Source: Pandoraea terrae
GTDB taxonomy: Bacteria > Pseudomonadota > Gammaproteobacteria > Burkholderiales > Burkholderiaceae
Length of the DNA stretch: 64,000 nt
Assembly (NCBI RefSeq): GCF_902459695.1
Contig: NZ_CABPRZ010000022.1
Span: 1-64,000 of the forward strand
Direction of reading: 5' to 3'
Shown here: positions 1 through 7,317 of the stretch, one piece after another
How the letters are laid out: each line of letters opens with the position of its first letter
How positions within the stretch are numbered: position 1 is the first letter of the stretch
The notes under the pieces: generated by a model
Database searches by the model: none
The model's input: only the letters and a program-made list of their open reading frames with translations
Told to the model about the DNA's origin: nothing
Program-made: the position numbers and the translations under genes

Positions 1-260
1 ACCAAGTACCGGCACCTGCCTGATCTAGCCACAGCCCACCGGCCAACTCTCTGCGGTGTGCGTAAATTCGCGCTTACCCAACAACAATTGGGATTTAACC
101 CATCCTTGCCCCAAAAATGTCTCTCATGGGGCACATCCGAGGTAGCTTTCCGGATTCTGACGATGACAATGCAGCTTGACGCCGCGTGGCTTGAACGACC
201 GCAGATGACCCCTGGCGCGCGGACGACAGCGCGACGTCGTACGAAATTGGAGAATTGACG

Positions 261-536
261 ATGAAAATGTTGGCAGTAAAAGGCAATCGCACGACCACCA
301 ATGGCTACGTACTGGAAGGCGACGAAACGTCGCTCGACAACGGACAGCCACTCGCACGCCACAAGGATCTCGCCTCTTGCGGCCGTTGCAAAAAGACCGG
401 TCCGATCTTCGGAACAGCGATGTCTCTCTGGACGGGCAACATGCGAGGCGTTCTCGATGGGGACATCGTCAGTTGCGACTGTCCGCAGGGCACCAACCGG
501 GTGATTGCACGCTCCACCATGTACTACCGGGTATAG
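261..536 (+). CDS. PAAR-domain protein
   Basis: A 91-residue protein with the layout of the PAAR family: a Gly-Asn-x-Thr-Thr start, a 'GxVLEGD' turn, 'PLARHKDLASCGRCKKTGPI' in the middle and 'GVLDGDIVSCDCPQG' near the end, with paired cysteines. PAAR proteins form the sharp tip on the VgrG spike of type VI secretion systems or act as adaptors for toxins. A TTG two codons upstream is open, but the ATG at 261 is preceded by GGAGA (249-253) at good spacing, so I chose it. No VgrG, Hcp or toxin gene lies nearby, so it is an orphan here. The fold family is fairly clear; the partner is not. Confidence 0.75.
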   Translation: MKMLAVKGNRTTTNGYVLEGDETSLDNGQPLARHKDLASCGRCKKTGPIFGTAMSLWTGNMRGVLDGDIVSCDCPQGTNRVIARSTMYYRV

Positions 537-648
537 CGCCACGCACTTGGCCGGCGCATCCGAATTTCAATACGCCCGTCGCAATCAAGGCCGCCCCCTA
601 TACCGATTTCCTCCCAATGTTGCAGCGCAGCTTGCAAAGCGCGCAAAT

Positions 649-687
649 TTGCTCAATGATCCGTATATGCGTATGTATGCATATACG
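649..687 (+). promoter_or_regulatory. candidate promoter and operator of the ArsR-type regulator/sox locus
   Basis: A perfect 9-bp inverted repeat (CGTATATGC at 662-670, GCATATACG at 679-687) with an 8-nt AT-rich spacer lies 40 bp before the ArsR-family start at 727. A weak sigma70-like pair, TTGCTC (649-654) and TATGTA (672-677) with 17 nt between, would put the -10 inside the palindrome, so a bound repressor would block it. ArsR proteins typically bind such ATA/TAT dyads and repress themselves. The palindrome is seen; its role is inferred. Confidence 0.55.
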
Positions 688-726
688 AAATAACCTCAAC
701 GCGACCCATCATCAAGCTTCAGCGCC

Positions 727-1080
727 ATGGAAGAACTCGACCGCGTCTTTGAAAAGGTTTCGCACTATTTCAGCTTGCTGTCCGAGCCGTCGCGCTTGCG
801 CATCCTGCACGCACTGTGCGGCGGCGAACGGTCAGTCGGCGAGGTCGTCACTGCGGTCGGTTCGTCGCAAACGAACGTCTCGCGGCACCTGAACGCCATG
901 TACCTCGCGGGCGTGCTGGCCCGCCGCAAGGAGGGCAACCAGGTCTATTACACGATCGCGGATTCCGGGGTGGTCGAGATCTGTCGCGCCGTGTGCGTGC
1001 AGGTCGCCGGCCGAATCGAGGAGGAAGCGCTGCCGTCGAAGGCCGTCGACGGTTTCATGCCGCGCCAGAACGAGGCCTGA
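727..1080 (+). CDS. soxR: ArsR-family transcriptional regulator of the sox genes
   Basis: A 117-residue winged-helix repressor. An N-terminal helix with 'LSEPSRLRILHAL' is followed by the recognition region around residues 36-75 ('VGEVVTAVGSSQTNVSRHLNAM', then the wing 'RRKEGNQVYY'). Cysteines are at 31, 86 and 90. It stands directly upstream of soxC in the same direction, the place held by the ArsR-type SoxR that represses sox genes in other thiosulfate oxidisers; it is unrelated to the MerR-type redox SoxR of enterics. Sensing of sulfur species through the cysteines is an inference from the SqrR/BigR relatives. A palindromic candidate operator lies upstream at 662-687, suggesting self-control. 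Family call strong, sox role likely from position. Confidence 0.8.
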   Translation: MEELDRVFEKVSHYFSLLSEPSRLRILHALCGGERSVGEVVTAVGSSQTNVSRHLNAMYLAGVLARRKEGNQVYYTIADSGVVEICRAVCVQVAGRIEEEALPSKAVDGFMPRQNEA

Positions 1081-1239
1081 TTCATCCGTTTCACCGCAGC
1101 AAAGTCGTTTGGCAACACAGCCGTACCCGCAACAGCATCACGACGCGGCGCAGACCGCGAGCACTGCAACATCGTTTGTACCCCCGGCCGCCGCCCCCCG
1201 AAACGTCGCGGCCGGGCCCCCACGAGACGAGGAGACAGG

Positions 1240-2616
1240 GTGAGCGACGCAGGATCGAAACCGGCCGGCCGCCTGCGCCGTGCGCCGGAGCATTTCGTGG
1301 ACGACAGCCTTGCCGGCGACATCGTGCGCGACGGCTTGACGCCGACGCGCCGCCGCTTTCTTCAACGCAGCTTCGCGGCCGCGAGCACCGCACTGGCCGC
1401 CGGGATCGCTGGGCGCGCGAGCGCCGCGCCGGCCGGGGCCAGCGAGCCCGCCGGGGATCCGATGATCCTGCAACCGCGTCCCTGGGCGACGTCGCTTGGG
1501 CAGCCGGTGGCGGCGCGTCCATACGGCGAGCCTTCGCGCTTCGAAGCCAATCTGCAGCGCCGTCAGTCGCCCGGTCTCACCCAGACGAAGGCCGCCTCGG
1601 TCGCGTTCACGCCGCTACAAGGCCTGTTCGGCATCATTACCCCGAGCGGCCTGCATTTCGAGCGCCATCACCAAGGCTGGCAGGACATCGACCCGGACCA
1701 GCATCGGCTGATGGTTCACGGGCTGGTGCGTGCGCCCAAGGTCTATACGATGGACGACGTCATGCGCCTGCCGTCCGTCTCGCGCATGCATTTCATCGAA
1801 TGCGGGGCGAACACCGGCATGGAGTGGGGCAACGCAGCGGTGCCCACGGTCCAATACACCCACGGCATGCTGTCATGCTGCGAATTCACGGGTGTCCCGC
1901 TATCCGTCCTGCTCGATGACGTCGGCGCCGATCTCAAGCGCGGCCGCTTCGTGCTGGCCGAAGGCGGCGACGGCTCCGGCATGACGCGCACGATCCCGAT
2001 GGAGGCGGCACTGTCCGACGTGCTCGTCGCGTGGGGCATGAATGGCGAGATGCTGCGTCCGGAAAACGGCTACCCGTTGCGGCTCGTGGTGCCCGGCGTG
2101 CAGGGCGTTTCATGGGTGAAATGGCTGCGGCGCATCAAGGTGGGCGACGCGCCGTGGAACAGCAAGGACGAGACCAGCCACTACGTCGATCTGATGCCGG
2201 ACGGGCAACACCGGCAATACACGTCGATCCAGGAGTGCAAATCGGTGATCACGTCGCCGTCGGGCGGTCAGGCGCTGCTCGATCGCGGTTATTTCAATAT
2301 CACCGGGCTCGCCTGGTCGGGGCGCGGACCCATCCGGCAAGTGGACGTCTCCGTCGACGGCGGCCGCAACTGGCGCACCGCGCGGCTGGAATCGCCCGTG
2401 CTGCCGAAATGCCTCACGCGCTTCAATGTCGACTGGCAATGGGACGGATCGCCCGCGCTGCTGCAAAGCCGCGCGATCGACGAAACGGGATTCGTGCAGC
2501 CGCGATACCGGCAACTCCGGGCCGTGCGCGGAGGACGTTCCATCTATCACAACAACGCGATCCAGACGTGGCAGGTGGCCGAGTCCGGGGAGGTGAGCAA
2601 TGTCCACGTCGACTGA
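1240..2616 (+). CDS. soxC: SoxC, sulfur dehydrogenase molybdenum subunit
   Basis: A 458-residue molybdopterin protein of the sulfite-oxidase family, catalytic subunit of SoxCD, which oxidises the sulfane sulfur carried on SoxY in the periplasm. A long N-terminal region carries a twin-arginine signal ('TRRRFLQ', residues 36-42, then an Ala-rich stretch), as expected for a cofactor-loaded export substrate. The cofactor-binding cysteine is in 'HFIECGANTG' (about residue 188), and the C-terminal dimerisation domain ends with 'VSVDGGRNW' and what follows. The GTG start is chosen for the GGAGA just before it (1231-1235) and because it keeps the Tat signal. Its end overlaps soxD by 17 nt, so the two are translated together. 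Confidence 0.95.
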   Translation: MSDAGSKPAGRLRRAPEHFVDDSLAGDIVRDGLTPTRRRFLQRSFAAASTALAAGIAGRASAAPAGASEPAGDPMILQPRPWATSLGQPVAARPYGEPSRFEANLQRRQSPGLTQTKAASVAFTPLQGLFGIITPSGLHFERHHQGWQDIDPDQHRLMVHGLVRAPKVYTMDDVMRLPSVSRMHFIECGANTGMEWGNAAVPTVQYTHGMLSCCEFTGVPLSVLLDDVGADLKRGRFVLAEGGDGSGMTRTIPMEAALSDVLVAWGMNGEMLRPENGYPLRLVVPGVQGVSWVKWLRRIKVGDAPWNSKDETSHYVDLMPDGQHRQYTSIQECKSVITSPSGGQALLDRGYFNITGLAWSGRGPIRQVDVSVDGGRNWRTARLESPVLPKCLTRFNVDWQWDGSPALLQSRAIDETGFVQPRYRQLRAVRGGRSIYHNNAIQTWQVAESGEVSNVHVD

Positions 2617-3796
2617 GCGCACCGTCTCGCGCATTCATGCCCCCTGTCGGACCGCGTTTGGCCTTGCCGGCGTCGTAGTGTTGCTTGCGTTTTTCGCCGC
2701 AGGGTCCGGCAGAGCGCAGGCGGCGGGGCCGTCCGCGGCATCGGGCAAGCCGGCCGCCGCGCTGACGCCTCCGGCCGGCGTCGGACGGGCCGCTACGCCG
2801 GCCGAGCTGGCCGCGTGGGACATCGACGTGCGGCCGGACTTCCAGGGGCTGCCGAAAGGTTCAGGGTCCGTTGCGGACGGCCAGAAACTCTGGGATGCAC
2901 GTTGCGCCTCGTGCCACGGCACCTTCGGCGAGAGCAACGAAGTGTTCAACCCGATCGTGGGCGGCACGACGGCCGACGACATCCGAACGGGCCACGTCGC
3001 CTCCCTCACTGCCAGCAACCAGCCCGTACGGACCACGCTGATGAAGGTCAGTACCGTTTCGACGCTGTGGGATTACATCCGCCGCGCGATGCCGTGGAAC
3101 GCCCCGCGTTCGCTGACGCCCGACGAGGTGTACGCGGTGACGGCGTACATTCTCAACATGGGTGAGATCGTGCCGGCGGATTTCGTGTTGACGGAGCGCA
3201 ATATCGGCGACGTCCAGCAAAAAATGCCCAATCGCAACGGCATGACGCGCGCGCACGGGATGTGGCGCGTGGGCGACAAACCCGACACGCACAATACGGC
3301 GTGCATGCACGATTGCGCCGGGGCTGGTATCGTGACGTCCGCACTCCCTGCGTACGCCCGCGACGCACATGGAGACCTCGCTGCGCAGAACCGTGTCGTC
3401 GGACCGGTGCGCGGCGTGGATACGAAGCTGCCCCCGCTGTCAGGTTCCGCCGCCCAAAATGCGGCGCAGCGCAAGACCGCGGCCCTCGCCCTGCTGATGG
3501 CGGCGAGTCCGGACGCGTCGGCCCATCCAGCCGCCACGACGTCACCGGCAGCGATCCTCGCGGACAAGAACGGTTGCCTGGCGTGCCATGGCGTGACCGA
3601 GAAGAAGGTCGGTCCGGCCTTCTCCGAGGTGGCGGCCAAATACCACGGCCAGGACGATGCCCCCGGGCGGCTGGCGGCGAAGATTCGCGCCGGCGGCGCC
3701 GGAAACTGGGGTAGCGTGCCAATGCCGCCGCAATCCCAGTTGGCCGAAACCGATCTCCGCGACATGGTGACGTGGATTCTCCGTGGTGCACAATAG
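2600..3796 (+). CDS. soxD: SoxD, dihaem cytochrome c of the sulfur dehydrogenase
   Basis: A 398-residue exported cytochrome that takes electrons from the molybdenum centre of SoxC. A hydrophobic signal segment spans about residues 19-40. Two haem-binding motifs are visible: CASCH at residues 102-106 and CLACH at 326-330, each in its own cytochrome domain, with 'GSVPMPP' supplying a likely Met ligand after the second. This matches the two-domain SoxD of Paracoccus-type Sox systems. The start codon lies inside the end of soxC. Presence of soxCD means thiosulfate can be oxidised fully to sulfate without sulfur globules (established for the pathway). Confidence 0.93.
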   Translation: MSTSTERTVSRIHAPCRTAFGLAGVVVLLAFFAAGSGRAQAAGPSAASGKPAAALTPPAGVGRAATPAELAAWDIDVRPDFQGLPKGSGSVADGQKLWDARCASCHGTFGESNEVFNPIVGGTTADDIRTGHVASLTASNQPVRTTLMKVSTVSTLWDYIRRAMPWNAPRSLTPDEVYAVTAYILNMGEIVPADFVLTERNIGDVQQKMPNRNGMTRAHGMWRVGDKPDTHNTACMHDCAGAGIVTSALPAYARDAHGDLAAQNRVVGPVRGVDTKLPPLSGSAAQNAAQRKTAALALLMAASPDASAHPAATTSPAAILADKNGCLACHGVTEKKVGPAFSEVAAKYHGQDDAPGRLAAKIRAGGAGNWGSVPMPPQSQLAETDLRDMVTWILRGAQ

Positions 3797-3881
3797 CGGG
3801 TTAGCGCTGCCGCGTTTTCCGGTGTCGTGCCGGGTGCGTGGGCGGCACACCCCCAAGACATGAGAATTAGGAGATAGCTGT

Positions 3882-4235
3882 ATGAAGCTGAAGCACCTGA
3901 TGAAAAGCGTGGCGCTGGTTGGGGCCCTGATGGGCGGCTTGATGACGGTATCGTCGGCGCAGGCCGTCGATATCGCGAAGGCGAACCAGCTCGCTGGCGC
4001 GAACGCCTGCATGGGCTGCCACGCGGTCGACAAGAAGCTGGTCGGGCCGGCCTACAAGGATGTTGCCGCGAAGTACAAGGGCGACAAGGATGGGGTTGCG
4101 AAGCTGGTGAAGAAGGTCAAGGCCGGCGGCTCCGGCGTGTGGGGCCCGATCCCCATGCCTGCGCATCCGGACATGAGCGATGCCGATGCCAAGACCCTGG
4201 TGGAATGGGTCCTGGCAGGCGCACCGGCGAAGTAA
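3882..4235 (+). CDS. class I c-type cytochrome (c551/c552-like)
   Basis: A 117-residue exported monohaem cytochrome: a cleavable signal ending about 'SSAQA' (residue 28), the haem motif CMGCH at 43-47, 'VGPAYKDVAAKY' and the methionine-ligand region 'GPIPMPAHPDMS'. It is closely similar in pattern to the C-terminal haem domain of the neighbouring SoxD, which shares 'KKVGPAFSEVAAKYHG' and 'GSVPMPP'. Position between soxD and soxY suggests that it carries electrons from the Sox proteins to a terminal oxidase. RBS-like GGAG (3869-3872) precedes the ATG. The cytochrome call is firm; a SoxE-like role is inference. Confidence 0.85.
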   Translation: MKLKHLMKSVALVGALMGGLMTVSSAQAVDIAKANQLAGANACMGCHAVDKKLVGPAYKDVAAKYKGDKDGVAKLVKKVKAGGSGVWGPIPMPAHPDMSDADAKTLVEWVLAGAPAK

Positions 4236-4307
4236 GCCGGCGGGGACCCGGGCGCCGCCGGAGCCGGACCGGCCGGCGGCGCTCATCTTAGCGAGGAAAA
4301 CACACAG

Positions 4308-4775
4308 ATGAACCAACAGCGACGCGACATGCTGCGGCTTTCCGCGGCATTGAGCCTGGCCGTGGCCGCCGGGCTGATCAAGCCGGAAGAGGCGCGTGCC
4401 GAGGCGGCCCACTGGAACAAGGCGGCCTTCTCGACGAAGAGCGTGAGCGATACCGTCAAGGCCCTGGGCGGCTCGGCGGCGTCGGCCAGCGACCAGATCG
4501 TGCTGACGGCCCCCGATATCGCCGAAAACGGCGCCGTGGTGCCGATCGCCGTGACGAGCAAGGCTGCGAACACGCAGAGCATCGCGATCCTGATCGAGAA
4601 GAACCCGAATACGCTGGCGGCGTCGTTCGACATCCCGGCCGGCACCGAGCCGTCGGTGACCACGCGCGTGAAGATGGGGCAGACCTCGAAGGTCTACGCG
4701 CTCGTCAAGGCCGACAACAAGTTCTTCGTGGCCGAGAAGGAAATCAAGGTCACGCTGGGCGGTTGCGGCGGCTGA
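4308..4775 (+). CDS. soxY: SoxY, sulfur-carrier subunit
   Basis: A 155-residue protein ending in GGCGG, the diagnostic swinging arm whose cysteine carries the sulfur intermediates of thiosulfate oxidation. The N terminus has a twin-arginine signal ('QRRDMLRLS'), so SoxY is folded, probably bound to SoxZ, before export. The mature part is an immunoglobulin-like beta domain. It is followed after 29 nt by soxZ, its obligate partner, in the usual order. The call is secure from the C-terminal motif, the size and the neighbour. Confidence 0.97.
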   Translation: MNQQRRDMLRLSAALSLAVAAGLIKPEEARAEAAHWNKAAFSTKSVSDTVKALGGSAASASDQIVLTAPDIAENGAVVPIAVTSKAANTQSIAILIEKNPNTLAASFDIPAGTEPSVTTRVKMGQTSKVYALVKADNKFFVAEKEIKVTLGGCGG

Positions 4776-4804
4776 TTCGACACTCGACAGGCAAGGAGTC
4801 AAAC

Positions 4805-5116
4805 ATGGGTAATCCGATGCGCATTCGCGCGATTGAGACCGGCGGTGTCGTCGAGGTCAAGGCGTTGATGAGCCACATCATGGAAACCGGCCAGCGCAAG
4901 GACGGTTCCGGTAATATCGTGCCGGCGCACTTCATCCAGACGGTGACCGTGACTTGCAACGGCAAGACGGTGTTGAGCGCGCAATGGGGACCGGCGGTGT
5001 CGAAGGATCCGTTCGTGTCGTTCAAGTTCAAGGGCGGCAGCAAGGGTGACAAGGTCACCGTGACGTGGGTCGACAACAAGGGCGACACGCGCACTGACGA
5101 AACCACGATCGCGTGA
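4805..5116 (+). CDS. soxZ: SoxZ, sulfur-carrier partner subunit
   Basis: A 103-residue beta-sandwich protein that pairs with SoxY. It begins 'MRIRA' after a short lead and contains 'EVKALMSHIMETGQRKD', 'PAHFIQTVTV', and 'PFVSFKFKGGSKGDKVTVTWVDNKGD', all standard SoxZ signatures. There is no signal peptide; SoxZ is carried out with SoxY by the Tat system. The frame is open further upstream, but the ATG at 4805 has AAGGAG (4793-4798) just before it and matches the family N terminus. It lies between soxY and soxA in the operon. Confidence 0.96.
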   Translation: MGNPMRIRAIETGGVVEVKALMSHIMETGQRKDGSGNIVPAHFIQTVTVTCNGKTVLSAQWGPAVSKDPFVSFKFKGGSKGDKVTVTWVDNKGDTRTDETTIA

Positions 5117-5178
5117 TCGGCCGTTTCAGCACGATGCTGCGGGTGTGGCGGTTTGTGACCCCACAAGAGGAGATACGG

Positions 5179-6045
5179 ATGACTAAGGCGCGACACAGCG
5201 CATCGGCACGGCACACGCGCCCCGCGGCGCCCCTGGCGGCCAGTCTGGCGGCCGTGGCGATGGCGGCATTCGCCACGATGGGCGCATCGCCCTCGATGGC
5301 AGCCGACAGCACGGCCGACGCCATTGCCCAGTACCGCCAGATGCTGGCGGACGGCAATCCGGCCGAACTGATCGAGATGCGCGGCGAGGAACTGTGGAAG
5401 ACCCCGCGCGGGCCCAACAACGTCGCGCTCACGCAATGCGACCTCGGTCTGGGCGCTGGCGTAGTGAAGGGCGCCTACGCCCAGCTGCCGCGCTATTTCC
5501 CGGACGTGCATCGTGTACAGGATGCGGAATCGCGCATCGTCGAATGCATGGTGACGCTGCAGGGCTTCAAGCGTGAAGACGTCATCAAGCAGCCGTTCTC
5601 CAAGGAAGGACAGGATCCGACCGATCTCGAATCGCTGACCGCCTACGTCGCGGGCTTGTCGCGCGGCGAAACCATCCGCGTGCCGCAGTCGCACAAGGAA
5701 GAGAAGGACGCTTACGCACGCGGCCAGAAGCTCTTTTACTACCGTGCGGGACCGTATGACTTCTCTTGCGCGTCGTGCCATGGCGCGGACGACAAGCGTA
5801 TCCGTCTCCAGGATCTCCCGAATCTGACGAAACCGGCGGCGGCGCGGCAGGCGTTCGCGACGTGGCCGGGCTATCGCGTATCGCAGGGCGCGTTGCGCAC
5901 CATCCAGTGGCGCATGTACGACTGCTTCCGTCAGCAACGCATGCCCGAACTGAACTACGGCTCGCAGGCGTCCATCGACCTGATCACCTTCCTGGGCGTG
6001 ATGGCCAACGGCGGCAAGATGGACGCGCCGGGTCTGAAGCGCTAA
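5179..6045 (+). CDS. soxA: SoxA, L-cysteine S-thiosulfotransferase haem subunit
   Basis: A 288-residue exported cytochrome, catalytic part of SoxAX, which attaches thiosulfate to the SoxY cysteine. A signal peptide covers about residues 1-40. One haem motif, CASCH (197-201), is present, and the conserved active cysteine is in 'YDCFRQQR' (C249). The first cytochrome domain keeps only two single cysteines (C87 and C123), so it has lost its haem, making this the monohaem form of SoxA. The ATG at 5179 follows a purine-rich GAGGAGATA segment. soxX begins 20 nt after its stop. Confidence 0.95.
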   Translation: MTKARHSASARHTRPAAPLAASLAAVAMAAFATMGASPSMAADSTADAIAQYRQMLADGNPAELIEMRGEELWKTPRGPNNVALTQCDLGLGAGVVKGAYAQLPRYFPDVHRVQDAESRIVECMVTLQGFKREDVIKQPFSKEGQDPTDLESLTAYVAGLSRGETIRVPQSHKEEKDAYARGQKLFYYRAGPYDFSCASCHGADDKRIRLQDLPNLTKPAAARQAFATWPGYRVSQGALRTIQWRMYDCFRQQRMPELNYGSQASIDLITFLGVMANGGKMDAPGLKR

Positions 6046-6065
6046 CCGGCCACGAGGCAAACACG

Positions 6066-6719
6066 ATGACAACATTCGCAAAGCGCGCGGCGGGCGTCGC
6101 CGCGCTGGCGACCGTGGCCATGATCGGTGCGGCGCATGCACAACAGGCTGGCCCGGGCAGCGCCATGGTCAAGGGCGCGACCGACGCCGACGTCGCGCAG
6201 GTGCTGCACGATTCGTTCCGCGCTGCCGGTATTGCCACGCTCGACCGGCTTGATCAGAGCGAACTGCAGCGGCTGTGCACGCAGTACGCGGCGAAGGCCA
6301 TACCGGCCAAGGTTGCCGGCAAATTGCAGAAGGCGGAGCTGGCCAAGGTCAAGGCGCCCGCCGACGGCAAGTATCTCGGCGACTGGAAGGAAGGCGAGAA
6401 GGTTGCCCAGAACGGGCGGGGCATGCAGTTCACCGACAAGGCCGATACCGTCAACGGCGGCAATTGTTATGCATGTCATCAGATGACCAAGGCCGAGATC
6501 TCGTACGGCAACATTGGCCCGTCGCTGTACAACTACGGCAAGCTGCGCGGCGATTCGCCCGACGTCGTCAAATACACATGGGCGAAGGTCTACGATTCGC
6601 ACAGCTTCACGGCGTGCTCGACGATGCCGCGATTCGGCGCAGCGGGCGTGCTGACCGAGCAGCAGTTGAAGGACGTGATGGCGTTGTTGCTCGATCCGGC
6701 TTCGCCGGTCAATCAGTAA
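6066..6719 (+). CDS. soxX: SoxX, monohaem cytochrome of SoxAX
   Basis: A 217-residue exported monohaem cytochrome, partner of SoxA. Signal peptide about residues 1-26 ('AAHAQQ' cleavage region). The haem motif is CYACH at 134-138, and 'CSTMPRFG' provides the methionine ligand. The N-terminal 100 residues before the haem domain are an extension seen in the longer SoxX types; the shorter forms are about 150 residues. The start is the ATG following 'GAGGCAAACACG'. The position directly after soxA matches the operon order soxAX. Confidence 0.94.
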   Translation: MTTFAKRAAGVAALATVAMIGAAHAQQAGPGSAMVKGATDADVAQVLHDSFRAAGIATLDRLDQSELQRLCTQYAAKAIPAKVAGKLQKAELAKVKAPADGKYLGDWKEGEKVAQNGRGMQFTDKADTVNGGNCYACHQMTKAEISYGNIGPSLYNYGKLRGDSPDVVKYTWAKVYDSHSFTACSTMPRFGAAGVLTEQQLKDVMALLLDPASPVNQ

Positions 6720-6728
6720 GCGGTGGTC

Positions 6729-7259
6729 ATGCATCCGGTGCCTCGCCCGTGGCGTGCCCCATGGCTGGCCGGCTTGGCGCGGCGCGCGCTGGCGTTTGCC
6801 GTCGCGCTGGGTGCGCTGACGCCGCTGTGCGCCTTCGCGGCCGAGGTGGGAGACACCGTGTCGTTGCCATCCGTGACGTTGCTGGATGGACGGACCTTGC
6901 CCGCCGGCTATTTCAGGGGCAAGACCGTCATCGTCGAGTACTGGGCGTCGTGGTGTCCGTTTTGTGCGCAGCAGAACCCGCACCTGCAGAAACTGTATGA
7001 GACGACGCGCGGCAAGCCGCTGGAGATCGTCGCGATTTCCATCGACAAGACGCCGAAGGAGGCGTCCGACTACTTGCGCGACCGTCATTACACGTTCCCG
7101 GCGGGCATGGACACGGCGGATTGGCAACGCACGCTGGGCAAACGCAAGGCCTTGCCGGAGTTGTATGTGATCGGCCGCAACGGCCGGATCCTGCGCAAGG
7201 AAGTCGGCGAAATGTTCCCCGAGGACGTGGCGGCGCTGGCCGAGTACGCGGGGAAGTAG
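6729..7259 (+). CDS. periplasmic TlpA/ResA-like thioredoxin (SoxW-like)
   Basis: A 176-residue exported thioredoxin-fold protein. A basic N terminus and hydrophobic segment (about residues 18-37, ending 'CAFAA') form a signal, and the redox site is WCPFC (75-79) in 'EYWASWCPFCAQQNP'. 'KALPELYVIGRNGRI' carries the cis-proline typical of the fold. Thioredoxins in sox clusters (SoxW, SoxS) keep the SoxY cysteine or cytochrome cysteines reduced; that role is inferred from its place between soxX and soxB. A GTG two codons upstream (6723) is an alternative start; neither has a strong ribosome site. Confidence 0.85.
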   Translation: MHPVPRPWRAPWLAGLARRALAFAVALGALTPLCAFAAEVGDTVSLPSVTLLDGRTLPAGYFRGKTVIVEYWASWCPFCAQQNPHLQKLYETTRGKPLEIVAISIDKTPKEASDYLRDRHYTFPAGMDTADWQRTLGKRKALPELYVIGRNGRILRKEVGEMFPEDVAALAEYAGK

Positions 7260-7317
7260 CGCACCGGGGCGCCGGGCGCCCACGCATGGGGTGCTTTAAT
7301 CCATCACAGGAGTGGAA

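Noticed and set aside
41-258. Short plus- and minus-strand frames before the PAAR gene.
   Set aside because: No motif, no ribosome site, overlapping in all frames; likely upstream non-coding DNA.
3867-6141. Long minus-strand frames (311 and 463 residues) across the sox genes.
   Set aside because: They are shadows of cytC, soxY, soxZ, soxA and soxX with no family motifs, His/Arg-rich composition and no ribosome sites.
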